Source of the DNA: Ferrovibrio sp041906005
GTDB lineage: Bacteria > Pseudomonadota > Alphaproteobacteria > Ferrovibrionales > Ferrovibrionaceae
Reading direction: 5' to 3'
Length of the DNA stretch: 64,000 bases
NCBI RefSeq assembly: GCF_041906005.1
Contig: NZ_JAYRJY010000001.1
Location: forward strand, 2,728,001 to 2,792,000
Position 1 is the stretch's first letter. The number at the start of each line of letters is the position of its first letter. The notes under the pieces were generated by a model. That model did no database searches. It was not told where the DNA came from and saw only the letters and a program-made list of their open reading frames with translations. A program made the position numbers and the translations under genes. Of the stretch, positions 34,035 to 43,100 are shown piece by piece.

Positions 34035-34802
34035 TCAGCTGACGGGGTCGGGAGCGGGGGAGTTCAGCGCAAGCTCCGTCGACCAGTCCGGATCGTAGGG
34101 TCGAAAGCCATGCCACTGCTGGAACAACAGCATGCGCCGGGGATGTTCGCGTGCCCAGCGGATCGCATCGTGGCCGAGCCAGGCATAGCTGCCTTTTTCC
34201 CGGACTCTTGCCTGATAGCTGGGATAGCTGACCGCGAGCTGGTTCCGGTTGGTGGCAAAGCGCGACAACAGGCGAAAGACGCGGCGGGCGAAGGCCAGAT
34301 GCGCCTTGTTACCCTTCTCGCAGTTGACGGAGATCTGCCCGCCGTGCAGCCGTTGCGGCCAATCCTTGTCTTCCTCCAGCACTCCGCAGCCGGGCATGAT
34401 GGCGACGCTGGGGAGGTGCCTGGATGTCAGCAGGGCGGAATCGCCGCATCCGCCAACCCCCTTTTTTATGAAATATTCGGGCTGCCAGGTGGGATCGAGA
34501 ATGGAGCGTATGCGATACGGGAAAGAGCCGCGCGGTAGGGGCGGTTCGTTTGTCACCATGACGGCGCAGAGATGGTCGACCAGCACATGGCTCTTTTCAA
34601 GGAATGCCCAGGGCGCGGAACGCAGGTCGATCAGCCAGCGTCCGGCCGGATACAGCTCCTGCCATGCATCGCCGAATGCCTGCCAGTCGGCATAGGATAA
34701 TCCCACTTCGCGGCCACGTATTGTCTCCGGGTAATGGTAAGTAAACCGTATCTCAATGTGGACCAGATCGCGCGTATCGAAGAACGGCTCCCCTTTTTTC
34801 AT
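34035..34802 (-). CDS. Protein of unknown function, candidate immunity partner
   Basis: 255-residue soluble protein with no signal peptide or membrane segment. It is rich in aromatic residues (DWQAFGDAWQELYPAGRW, RLLFQQWHGFRPYDPDW-like C-terminus). It starts 19 bp after the stop of the peptidoglycan-binding-domain gene, in the same orientation, so the two form an operon. Immunity genes of polymorphic toxins are usually placed just so, and large Imm52-like proteins have this size. That is inference; I do not recognise the family by motif. Confidence 0.55.
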   Translation of the reverse strand: MKKGEPFFDTRDLVHIEIRFTYHYPETIRGREVGLSYADWQAFGDAWQELYPAGRWLIDLRSAPWAFLEKSHVLVDHLCAVMVTNEPPLPRGSFPYRIRSILDPTWQPEYFIKKGVGGCGDSALLTSRHLPSVAIMPGCGVLEEDKDWPQRLHGGQISVNCEKGNKAHLAFARRVFRLLSRFATNRNQLAVSYPSYQARVREKGSYAWLGHDAIRWAREHPRRMLLFQQWHGFRPYDPDWSTELALNSPAPDPVS

Positions 34803-34821
34803 GCTTTACTCCCATTTGCGT

Positions 34822-36303
34822 CTACAACTCGCCTTCTTTTGCCAGCCTGTCCTGCAGGGCCGACCACATCTGGCGGCAGCGCAGGCGCACATAGCTGGAA
34901 TAGGCTTCCTCGGTTTCCCCGGGTTTCATCTTGCGTGCCCAGACGGCGACGCCTTTTTTGATGTTGTTCTGCAGGTTCGCGAAACGGCGCGCCTGATCGG
35001 GCGTCTGGCTTTCCGTCTCGATGCTGTCGCTGCCGGTTTTGCGGATCGTGTCGGTGTTCAGATAGGCGACGGTACGTGTTGTCTGATCGCCGAAGCTGAT
35101 ATCGGGACGGCTGCTGCCGCGCAGGTCGGAACTATTCTCATTGCGCTTGATGACCTGCTCCTGCAACTCGCCGTCCTCTTCATGCGTGCCGCCATGCGTG
35201 TGGGGAATCTTTCCCAGCCTGGGAAATTCGCCCAGCGTTTCCACGCAGACCTTGGCGGCAATCCTGTTGCTTTCCACGGTTTCCGGTTTTCCCCGCCCGC
35301 CATGGATGTTCCGGTCGAGAATCATGCCGGCCACGATCTCTGCCAGCGGTCGCTGCTGCGATGGCAGAAGGCGGATCGAATCCTTGACCTCCGGCGGGAT
35401 CAGGCCTTCGCTGGCTTGCGCCTGCGGCTCAGCCGGCCGGCCTTTCAAATCGGCGTCGACCTTCACCGGCTCCAGCGGCGGCGTGCGGCCGGCCTCACGG
35501 TCCTTGTCGTCCGGTGGCTCGGAAGGCGGAGTGCCGGAAGCTTGCGTGTGCGCGATGCGACCGGCAGCTTGCGCCGGCAGGGTCAGCAGGTTGAGCGGGC
35601 CGACCGCCTTCAGTAGCTGGTCGACGGTGGATATCGTGCCACCGACCCTGCCGGCCGCATCGTCGAGCGTTTTATCCAGCCATGCGCCGGCCGCCTTCAC
35701 ATCTGGCCGTTCATGCGGCAAGGGCGCATCGGTGGTGACAGGCGTGATCAACTGCGGCAACGCAACCTGGGCATATTGTTGCCCTGGTTGTCGGGCCAGT
35801 CGCTTTCCAAGCCGGATCATGCCGGCCGGTTCGCTCCCGCGCTGTGCGTCACTGGTCAGCACGATGTCCCTGGCTGACGCCACATCTTCTGCGTCATAGG
35901 GCAGAGCATAAAACCGGTCGACATCCTCGGGCCGCGGCACGCCATAGCCATCCAGCCGGTCGCCGAAATCGTCTTGCAGCGCGGCGATGGTTTCGCCTTT
36001 GCCGTCCGCATCCACGCCGCCCGGAGGCACAGGCAGCAGCACGCCGTCCGGCGTCACTCCCCGGTCTTTCTGATAGGCGGAAATGGCACGCTCCAGGCCG
36101 GCACTGGGCCAGCCGGTCGGCACGCCGGGCATGGGCAGGTCGTAATAGCCGGCGTTGCCCAGCAGGATCTGGGCGCGGATGACATCGGCGCGGTCATTGT
36201 CGCCAAAGCGGCCGACGGAACCGGAAAAGGCGAAGGGGTTATCGGTATCGCCGGTGAAGGGCGGAAAAGAGGAGGGAGTGTCTTCCCGAGGCAGCAATGT
36301 CAT
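34822..36303 (-). CDS. Peptidoglycan-binding-domain protein with polymorphic-toxin-like C-terminus
   Basis: 493-residue protein. Residues about 28-115 form a peptidoglycan-binding-like domain (VGRFGDNDRADVIRAQILLGNAGYYDLP, LERAISAYQKDRGVTPDGVLLP). Residues 120-330 are low-complexity linker rich in P, D and A. The last 130 residues (SSRPDISFGD, VAYLNTDTIRKTG, then a basic helix KGVAVWARKMKPGE) recall RPD-type restriction-endonuclease-fold toxin domains. No signal peptide. AGGAG sits before the ATG. AT-rich DNA precedes it and an unknown gene follows 19 bp later. A contact-dependent or secreted effector is a hypothesis. Confidence 0.6.
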   Translation of the reverse strand: MTLLPREDTPSSFPPFTGDTDNPFAFSGSVGRFGDNDRADVIRAQILLGNAGYYDLPMPGVPTGWPSAGLERAISAYQKDRGVTPDGVLLPVPPGGVDADGKGETIAALQDDFGDRLDGYGVPRPEDVDRFYALPYDAEDVASARDIVLTSDAQRGSEPAGMIRLGKRLARQPGQQYAQVALPQLITPVTTDAPLPHERPDVKAAGAWLDKTLDDAAGRVGGTISTVDQLLKAVGPLNLLTLPAQAAGRIAHTQASGTPPSEPPDDKDREAGRTPPLEPVKVDADLKGRPAEPQAQASEGLIPPEVKDSIRLLPSQQRPLAEIVAGMILDRNIHGGRGKPETVESNRIAAKVCVETLGEFPRLGKIPHTHGGTHEEDGELQEQVIKRNENSSDLRGSSRPDISFGDQTTRTVAYLNTDTIRKTGSDSIETESQTPDQARRFANLQNNIKKGVAVWARKMKPGETEEAYSSYVRLRCRQMWSALQDRLAKEGEL

Positions 36304-36692
36304 GGCGGCTCCTGAGAGGGCGGAATATATCTTGATAATATTCCTATATTATATACACTCTATGTTCTTAAATCAAGGGAAAATGTATACATATAGTAGT
36401 ATTCACGTTGATCAGGTAAAACATATTCCCGTCATTGTTGAAGATACTGAAACAAAATGGCGCCTCTACAGAGAATCAATAACTTACCTATGCAAAACCA
36501 TCGCAAAACGATTCAAAACGCATCACTCACGGCGGCAAATCCCGGCGCCGCAGCGCAACCCGCGCCGGTCCACGCCACACCGCCCGTAACAGGCCCGGAT
36601 TTGTACGGTGCCAATTTAAGACTTGCCGCTTTGGCCCTGCTTGCCTAAGTGCAGGGCTTGGAAACGAACGAGCGTTCAGGAGACGATTCCCC
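36304..36692. other. AT-rich intergenic stretch, possible gene remnant
   Basis: 389 bp between the toxin-like gene and the MFS gene, markedly AT-rich at 36335-36500 in an otherwise GC-rich window. A plus-strand frame from ATG 36383 to 36589 reads MYTYSSIHVDQVKHIPVIVE and onward with plausible protein-like composition, but its later part drifts into GC-rich codons and nothing supports expression. The left part probably holds the promoter of the minus-strand toxin-like gene. It may mark a horizontally acquired edge. Confidence 0.45.
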
Positions 36693-37943
36693 ATGACGAC
36701 CCAGACCCAGGCCCCCCGCTCCGGGGTCCCGACCTCCTGGCGCACCCCGCTGCTGGTCATTCTGGCCGGCTGCACCATCGCGCTGCTGAATTTCGGTGTG
36801 CGCTCGGGCTTCGGCCTGTTCCTCGAGCCGATCAGCGCGGCCAATGGCTGGGGCCGCGAGGTCTTTGCCTTCGGCATCGCCATCCAGACCGTGCTGTGGG
36901 GCTTCGGCCAGCCCTTCGCCGGCGCCCTGGCCGACCGCTACGGCTCCGCCCGCGTGCTGGTCGGCGGCGCGCTGTTCTATGCCGCCGGCGTGGCGCTCAC
37001 CGCCTATGCCACCACGCCGCTGATGCTCAACGTCACGCTCGGCATGCTGATCGGCATCGGCCTGGCCGGCTCGTCCTTCACCGTGGCGCTCTCGGCCATC
37101 GCCCGCATGGTGCCGCCCGAGAAGCGTTCCTGGGCCTTGGGCATCGGCACGGCGGCGGGCTCGATGGGCCAGTTTTTGATGGTGCCGCTAGGCCAGGCCT
37201 TCATCGCCGCCTTCGGCACGGCCATCGCCCTGATCCTGCTCAGCCTGTTCGCGCTGGCCATCGCGCCGCTGGCGCTGGTGCTGGCCGGCAAAGCGCCCGA
37301 AGGCAGCGGGCCGCAGCAGTCGATGGGCGAGGCCCTGCGCGAGGCCGGCGTGCAGAAAAGCTACTGGCTGCTGATCTTCGGCTTTTTCGTCTGCGGCTTC
37401 CACGTCTCCTTCATCCAGACCCACCTGCCGGCCTATATCGTCGACCGCGGCCTCGATCCCGCCACCGGCGCCTGGGCACTGGCGCTGGTTGGCCTGGCCA
37501 ATGTGGTCGGCTCGTATACGGCCGGCGTGCTGGGCGGCAAACGCAGCAAGAAATACCTGCTCAGTTTCATCTACGGCGCCCGCGCCGTGGTGATCGCCGT
37601 CTTCGTCATGCTGCCGATGACGCAGACCAGCGTGCTGGTCTTCGCCTTCGCCATGGGTCTGCTCTGGCTCTCCACCGTGCCGCTCACCTCAGGCCTGGTG
37701 GCGCAGATTTTCGGTCCGCGCTACATGGCAACCCTGTTCGGCATCGTGTTCTTCAGCCATCAGGTTGGCGGTTTCCTCGGCGTGTGGCTGGGTGGCCGCC
37801 TGTTCGACATGACGGGCTCATATGATCTGGTCTGGTGGATCTCGATGGGTCTTGGCGTATTCGCCGCCATCGTGCACTGGCCCATCGACGAACGCCCGCT
37901 GGCACGCCTCGATCCAGCCCGGGCGCCAGCGGCCGCAGAGTAA
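36693..37943 (+). CDS. MFS transporter (monocarboxylate/oxalate-formate type)
   Basis: 416-residue 12-helix facilitator. LNFGVRSGFGLFLEPISAANGWGRE in the first loop and ADRYGSARVLVGG in the helix 2-3 loop fit the OxlT/MCT-like branch, which carries small carboxylates. The sixth-helix side ends in a long loop, and ADVxxG-like motifs are absent. GGAGACGATT precedes the ATG. Substrate is not predictable; no catabolic genes lie beside it. Confidence 0.82.
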   Translation: MTTQTQAPRSGVPTSWRTPLLVILAGCTIALLNFGVRSGFGLFLEPISAANGWGREVFAFGIAIQTVLWGFGQPFAGALADRYGSARVLVGGALFYAAGVALTAYATTPLMLNVTLGMLIGIGLAGSSFTVALSAIARMVPPEKRSWALGIGTAAGSMGQFLMVPLGQAFIAAFGTAIALILLSLFALAIAPLALVLAGKAPEGSGPQQSMGEALREAGVQKSYWLLIFGFFVCGFHVSFIQTHLPAYIVDRGLDPATGAWALALVGLANVVGSYTAGVLGGKRSKKYLLSFIYGARAVVIAVFVMLPMTQTSVLVFAFAMGLLWLSTVPLTSGLVAQIFGPRYMATLFGIVFFSHQVGGFLGVWLGGRLFDMTGSYDLVWWISMGLGVFAAIVHWPIDERPLARLDPARAPAAAE

Positions 37944-37946
37944 TCC

Positions 37947-38333
37947 ATGGCCGGCATGCACCGCATCGCGCCCCATGGGATTGCTCTGGCTTTTGCGGTG
38001 GCGGTGCTGCTGGTCTGGGGCCTGCTGTTTGCCGTCACGGTGCAGCGCGCCGCCCTGCCGCCGGAGGCCAGCGGCCGGGTGATCGCGGTCTATCCCTTCG
38101 GCTGGGATGCGTCGGCCGTGACAGTGGCGGCGACGCGGACGGAAGCGCGGCTGGTGCGGCAGACCTGGCTGCCCAACGCGGTCGAGCTGGCCTCCGACGA
38201 TCCCGGTTTCGCCGGCCGCCTGCGCGACACCGGCGCCATCGGCGTCTACCGCGCCCAGCCCTTCACGCTGTTCACGCTGGCCGGCTGCACCGGCATGCCG
38301 CCTTCGCTGCCCTCACTCCGCCGCTTCGGCTGA
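37947..38333 (+). CDS. Hypothetical membrane-anchored protein
   Basis: 128-residue protein with one N-terminal hydrophobic helix (GIALAFAVAVLLVWGLLFAV) and a small extracytoplasmic domain (GRVIAVYPFGWDASAVTVAATR, VYRAQPFTLFTLAGC). It starts 3 bp after the MFS gene and its last 21 bp overlap the 3' end of the convergent bioB. Codon use is normal for the window. I recognise no family. Confidence 0.65.
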   Translation: MAGMHRIAPHGIALAFAVAVLLVWGLLFAVTVQRAALPPEASGRVIAVYPFGWDASAVTVAATRTEARLVRQTWLPNAVELASDDPGFAGRLRDTGAIGVYRAQPFTLFTLAGCTGMPPSLPSLRRFG

Positions 38334-39350
38334 ACCCACTTCAACAGTGGTGTGCGGCATCGCGGTGATGCCCAGTTTGGCCATCAGGGTCGCGTCGCGG
38401 TCCTGGCCCGGGTTCTTCGTGGTCAGCAGCTTGTCGCCCAGGAAGATCGAGTTGGCGCCGGCCAGGAAACACAGCGCCTGCAATTCCTCGCTCATCTGCT
38501 CGCGCCCGGCCGACAGCCGCACCATCGAGGCCGGCATCACGATGCGCGCCACCGCGATGGTGCGCACGAAGTCGATGCCGTCCAGCGGCGCCTGGCCGTC
38601 GAGCGGCGTGCCCTCCACCTGCACCAGCATGTTGATCGGCACGCTGTCGGGATGGGCGGGCAGGGTGGCCAGGCTGTGCAGCAGGCCGGTGCGGTCCTCG
38701 GCCTTTTCGCCCAGGCCCACGATGCCGCCGCAGCACACTTTCAGCCCGGCGGCGCGCACGTTGCCCAGGGTGTCGAGCCGGTCCTGGTAGGTGCGCGTGG
38801 TGATGATCGCGCCGTAATGCTCGGGCGAGGTATCGAGGTTGTGGTTGTAGTAATCCAGCCCGGCCTCGCCCAGCCGCCGCGCCTGCTCGGGCGACAGCAT
38901 GCCCAGCGTGGCGCAGGTCTCCAGGCCCAGCGCCTTCACTTCCGCGATCATGGCGCAGACCTTGTCGAGGTCGCGCTCCTTGGGGCTGCGCCAGGCGGCA
39001 CCCATGCAGAAGCGGCTGGCGCCGGCCGCCTTGGCCTCGCGCGCGGCGACCAGGGTTTCCTCCAGGCCCATCAGTTTCTCGGCCTTCACGCCGGTCTCGA
39101 AGCTCGCGCTCTGCGGGCAATAGGCGCAGTCCTCGGGGCAGCCGCCGGTCTTGATGCTCAGCAGGGTGCTCATCTGCACCTCGTTGGCGGCGAAGTGGCG
39201 GCGGTGCACCTGCTGGGCCAGGAAGATCAGGTCGTTGAACGGCAGGGCGAACAGCGCGTCGATTTCCGCGCGCGACCAGTCGTGGCGTGGTTCGGCGGAT
39301 GCGCAACGTGCGGTGAGGGACGAGATATCCACAATGCCGGCGGCGGTCAT
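38313..39350 (-). CDS. bioB: Biotin synthase
   Basis: 345-residue radical-SAM enzyme that inserts sulfur into dethiobiotin. The radical-SAM cluster motif is CPEDCAYCPQS, the YNHNLDTS block is typical of BioB, and further conserved cysteines for the [2Fe-2S] cluster follow. It stands alone, without bioFDA, and overlaps the convergent hypothetical gene by 21 bp. I see no BioR or BirA operator in the 52 bp before its start. Confidence 0.95.
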   Translation of the reverse strand: MTAAGIVDISSLTARCASAEPRHDWSRAEIDALFALPFNDLIFLAQQVHRRHFAANEVQMSTLLSIKTGGCPEDCAYCPQSASFETGVKAEKLMGLEETLVAAREAKAAGASRFCMGAAWRSPKERDLDKVCAMIAEVKALGLETCATLGMLSPEQARRLGEAGLDYYNHNLDTSPEHYGAIITTRTYQDRLDTLGNVRAAGLKVCCGGIVGLGEKAEDRTGLLHSLATLPAHPDSVPINMLVQVEGTPLDGQAPLDGIDFVRTIAVARIVMPASMVRLSAGREQMSEELQALCFLAGANSIFLGDKLLTTKNPGQDRDATLMAKLGITAMPHTTVEVGSAEAAE

Positions 39351-39459
39351 GACGGGCTCCCTGAAACCGATGCTGCGCCTGCACTAGCCCGGCCTTTCGC
39401 CCATGTCCAGTATCGCCTTCGCCTTGCTGTGGACGGGGCGGTGGTTTACCCTCGCTATC

Positions 39460-40119
39460 ATGACGGGGACAGGGAAGGCCGGCACAGAACCGGCGCTCAC
39501 AATCATCATCGCCGACGACCATCCCTTGGTGCGCGAGGCTTTGGGCCAGGCGCTGCGTCAGGCCATGGCTGGCGTCGAGGTGATCGGCTGCTCCGACCTC
39601 AAGGAGGCCATCGCCGCGCTGGAGGCGCGCGAGGCCGTCGATCTGCTGATCCTCGATCTCGACATGCCCGGCATGGACGGCTTTTCCGGCCTCGCCACCG
39701 TGCGTGCCAGCCATCCGGCGGTGCCGGTCGCCATCGTGTCCTCCACGCGTGAACCGGCCGTGATGCGGCGGGCCATCGAATTCGGCGCCGCCGCCTTCGT
39801 GCCGAAATCCGCCGCGCTGGAGACCATCGCCAGCGCGCTGCAGTCGGTGCTGGACGGCGAGGTCTGGCTGCCGCCCGAGATGGAAGAGGGTGGCGCGCCC
39901 GACATGCCCGACGATTTCGCCCGCCGCGTCGCCGAATTGACGCCGCAGCAATTGCGGGTGCTGACCCTGCTCAGCAAGGGCAAGCTGAACAAGCAGATCG
40001 CCCACGAGCTTTCGGTCGGCGAGGCTACCGTGAAAGCCCATGTCACCGCGATCCTCAAGAAGCTTGGCGTGCGCAGCCGCACCCAGGCGGTGATCGCCGC
40101 CCGGCATTTCTCAATCTGA
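39460..40119 (+). CDS. crbR: NarL/LuxR-family response regulator (CrbR/ErdR-like)
   Basis: 219-residue response regulator. The receiver has acidic residues IIIADDHP and the phospho-acceptor Asp in LLILDLDMPGMDG; the C-terminus is a LuxR-type helix-turn-helix (ELTPQQLRVLTLLSKGKLNKQIAHELSVGEATVKAH). It is convergent with, and 20 bp from, a CrbS-like sensor kinase. CrbS-CrbR pairs regulate acetate/acetyl-CoA synthetase genes. The ATG at 39460 is preferred because the receiver begins soon after; ATG 39403 is possible. No acs gene is nearby. Confidence 0.78.
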   Translation: MTGTGKAGTEPALTIIIADDHPLVREALGQALRQAMAGVEVIGCSDLKEAIAALEAREAVDLLILDLDMPGMDGFSGLATVRASHPAVPVAIVSSTREPAVMRRAIEFGAAAFVPKSAALETIASALQSVLDGEVWLPPEMEEGGAPDMPDDFARRVAELTPQQLRVLTLLSKGKLNKQIAHELSVGEATVKAHVTAILKKLGVRSRTQAVIAARHFSI

Positions 40120-40139
40120 TTCAGTCGGTCTGATCGGGA

Positions 40140-43100
40140 TCAGTCGTCCCCGGCGGCAGCGAGCGAACCGGCTGGCCGGCGGCGCTGGCTGATCAAGGCG
40201 CGCAGCGCGGCCGGCTTAACCGGTTTGTGCAGCACGTCCACATGAATGGCGGCGGCGCGCTGGCGCATCTCCTGGCCGCGGTCGGCGGTGATGAGGATTG
40301 CCGGCAACTGCTGGCCCCAGTCGCGGCGCAGCAGCGCGATTGCCTCCAACCCGTCGGGCGAGTCTTCATCCAGATGCAGGTCGGCCAGGATCACATCGGG
40401 GCTGCGGCCGGCTGCTGCCACGGCGCGGCGGGCTTCCTCGATATTGTCCACGGCCGCCACGGTGCAGGACCAGCCTTCCAGCAATGTGGTCATCGCCTCG
40501 CGCACGGCGATTTCGTTGTCGATGCACAACACGAAGCTGCCCGACAGCGAGCCGGCGGCAATCGGCGGCGTGGCCAGCGGCTGGGCCGGCAATGCCGGCT
40601 CGACGGCGGCGCGCGGCACGGTGATGCTGAAAGCCGAACCGTGACCGACGCGGGAACGCAGGCCAATCGGGCTGTTCAGCATCTTGGCGATGCGTTCCAC
40701 GATGGCCAGGCCAAGGCCAAGGCCGCGTTCGGCCGCATCGCCGGTACGATCCAGGCGGGCGAATTCCTGGAAGATCACCTGGCGCTTGTCTTCCGGGATG
40801 CCGGGGCCGTTATCGCAGACTTCGATCCGAACGGTACTGCCCTGGCGGCGGGCGCCGATCAGCACCCGGCGGTCCTGCCGCTCGTTGCTGGCATAGCGGA
40901 TCGCGTTGGCGACGAAATTCTGCAGCACGCGGCGCAGCAGGGCGGGGTCGCTGCTGATCGTGGCCAAGGTCGGCACCAGTTTCAGCGTCACATGCCGGCG
41001 CGCGGCCAGTGGGGCGAAAGCCGACACGATCGAGTCGAGCAGCGGGCCCAGGGCCACCGGCCGCACTTCCACCGGCACCGCGCCGGCATCCAGCTTGGAG
41101 ATATCGAGCAGGGCGTCCAGCAAAGCCTCCACCGCGCCGAGGCCGTGGTCGATCTTGGAGACCAGCAGGTTGTCGGGTTCGCGCTCGGCCAGGGCGGCGG
41201 TGAAAAGCCGCGCGGCATGCAAAGGCTGCAGCAGGTCGTGGCTGGCGGCGGCCAGGAAGCGGGTCTTGCCCAGGTTGGCGGCTTCGGCCTGGGCGCGCGA
41301 GGCTTCCAGTTCCTGCACGGCAAGCTGCAATTCGGCGGTGCGTTCGGCCACGCGACGTTCCAGCCCCTCATAGGCGGCACGCAGGGCAGCATCGGCGCGG
41401 CGGCGCTCGGTGATATCCTGATACAGCAGGAAGAATCCCAGCACGCTGCCCTGTTCGTCGATATGCGGGATATAGGTGCCGTGCGCCACCTCGATCTTGG
41501 CATCGTTGGTGGGAAATTCAGCTTCGAAACTCTGGCGCTGACCGGCCAGGGCGGCTTCGATATGCGGCCTCAGGCGTGCATAGCGGTCGGACGGAATCAT
41601 TTCGCTGACGCGGCGACCGTCGATCTGGTCCTGCGGCAGGTGCAGGGCGCGGCGGAAGGGCATGTTGGTGAAGCGGTAACGTTCGTCGCGGTCGACATAG
41701 GCAATCAGCACCGGCACGTTATCGGTGTAGATGCGGATGGCGCGCTCGGAATCGCGCAGCGCCTCGGCTGCGCGCACGCGATCGCTGATATCGGTGCAGG
41801 TGGCGACGAAGCCGCCATCGGGCATCGGGTCGACGCGAATTTCGATGACACGGCCGCTGGGCTGGCGCTGCTCGTGGATGCGCGAACCGCTGGCACCGGA
41901 TGCCAGCATGCCGGCCAGCTCGGTGGAATCGCCCACCAGCGTTGCCAGCGGCACGCCGTTCTCGGCCAGATTGGCCGGCAGGCCAAGCAGGTCGAAAAAG
42001 CGGTCGTTCCAGGCAGCCAGGCGCTGGCGGTTGTCGAACACGCCGATGCCCTGGCTGATATGGTCGAGCGTCGTGCGCAGCAGGTCGAGATTGTGGCGGA
42101 TCGCTTCCGAAGCCTCGCCCAGCATGGCGCGCGCGGCCCGCGGACTGAGCAGGTTCTTGCCTTGCGCCGACGCCATGACGATCCGCGCCGATGCCGCGCC
42201 GATGGCACCGCCCAGCAGATGCTCGGTGAAGGCCATCGCCTCGGCGGCGCTCATGCGGCGACCGGCGAAGGCGCGTTCGGCGCGTTCCTCACCGATGAAA
42301 CGCGCCGCCAGTGCATGCAGCTCATCGATACGTGGATCGTGGCTGGTTTCGGCGAAGGTGGCGGCCGGCAGGCCCTCGCCGCCGGAAACGAAAATTTCCG
42401 CCTGTTCCAGATCGCGGCTGCGCGGTCGCGCCAGCACCGACACGATCATCAGCAGCACCACATTGGCCACGATGCTGGAAACGAATCCCTGCAGGATCGC
42501 GTCGAAATGGCTGAACGGCGCCGGCAGCCATTCGGTCAGCGGCGCCACCATCGGCTGGCCGGTGGCGGAGCCTTTGATCGAGGGCAGCAGCAGTGTGTAG
42601 ATCCACATCGCAAAGCCCGCGGCCAGACCCGCGATCACGCCATGGCGATGCGCGCGGCGCCAGTACAGGCCGATCAGCAGGGGGGGTGCGAAATTGGCCA
42701 CGGCACAGAACGAGATCATGCCGATCGAGGCCAGCGGCAGGTAGCCGGCGATCCACGTGTGGTAGATGTAGGCCGCGATCAGGATCAGGATCACGGCCGC
42801 GCGTCGCACGTTCAGCACGATCTGGCCGACCTCGCCCGAACCGCCGGCGCGCGAACGCAGCAGGAAAGGCGTGACCAGTTCGTTGGAGACCATGATCGAG
42901 AGCGCCATGCAGGCGACGATCACCATCGAGGTGGCCGCCGACAGGCCGCCGATGAAAGCAAAGACCGACAGCGCAAGCTGATCGGCCATCATCGGCAGGG
43001 TCAGCACGAAGAAATCGGGATTGGCGCCCTTGTCGGCCAGCAGCAGGCCGGCGGCGGCAATCGGCACGACGAACAGGTTGATGGCAACCAGGTAGAGCGG

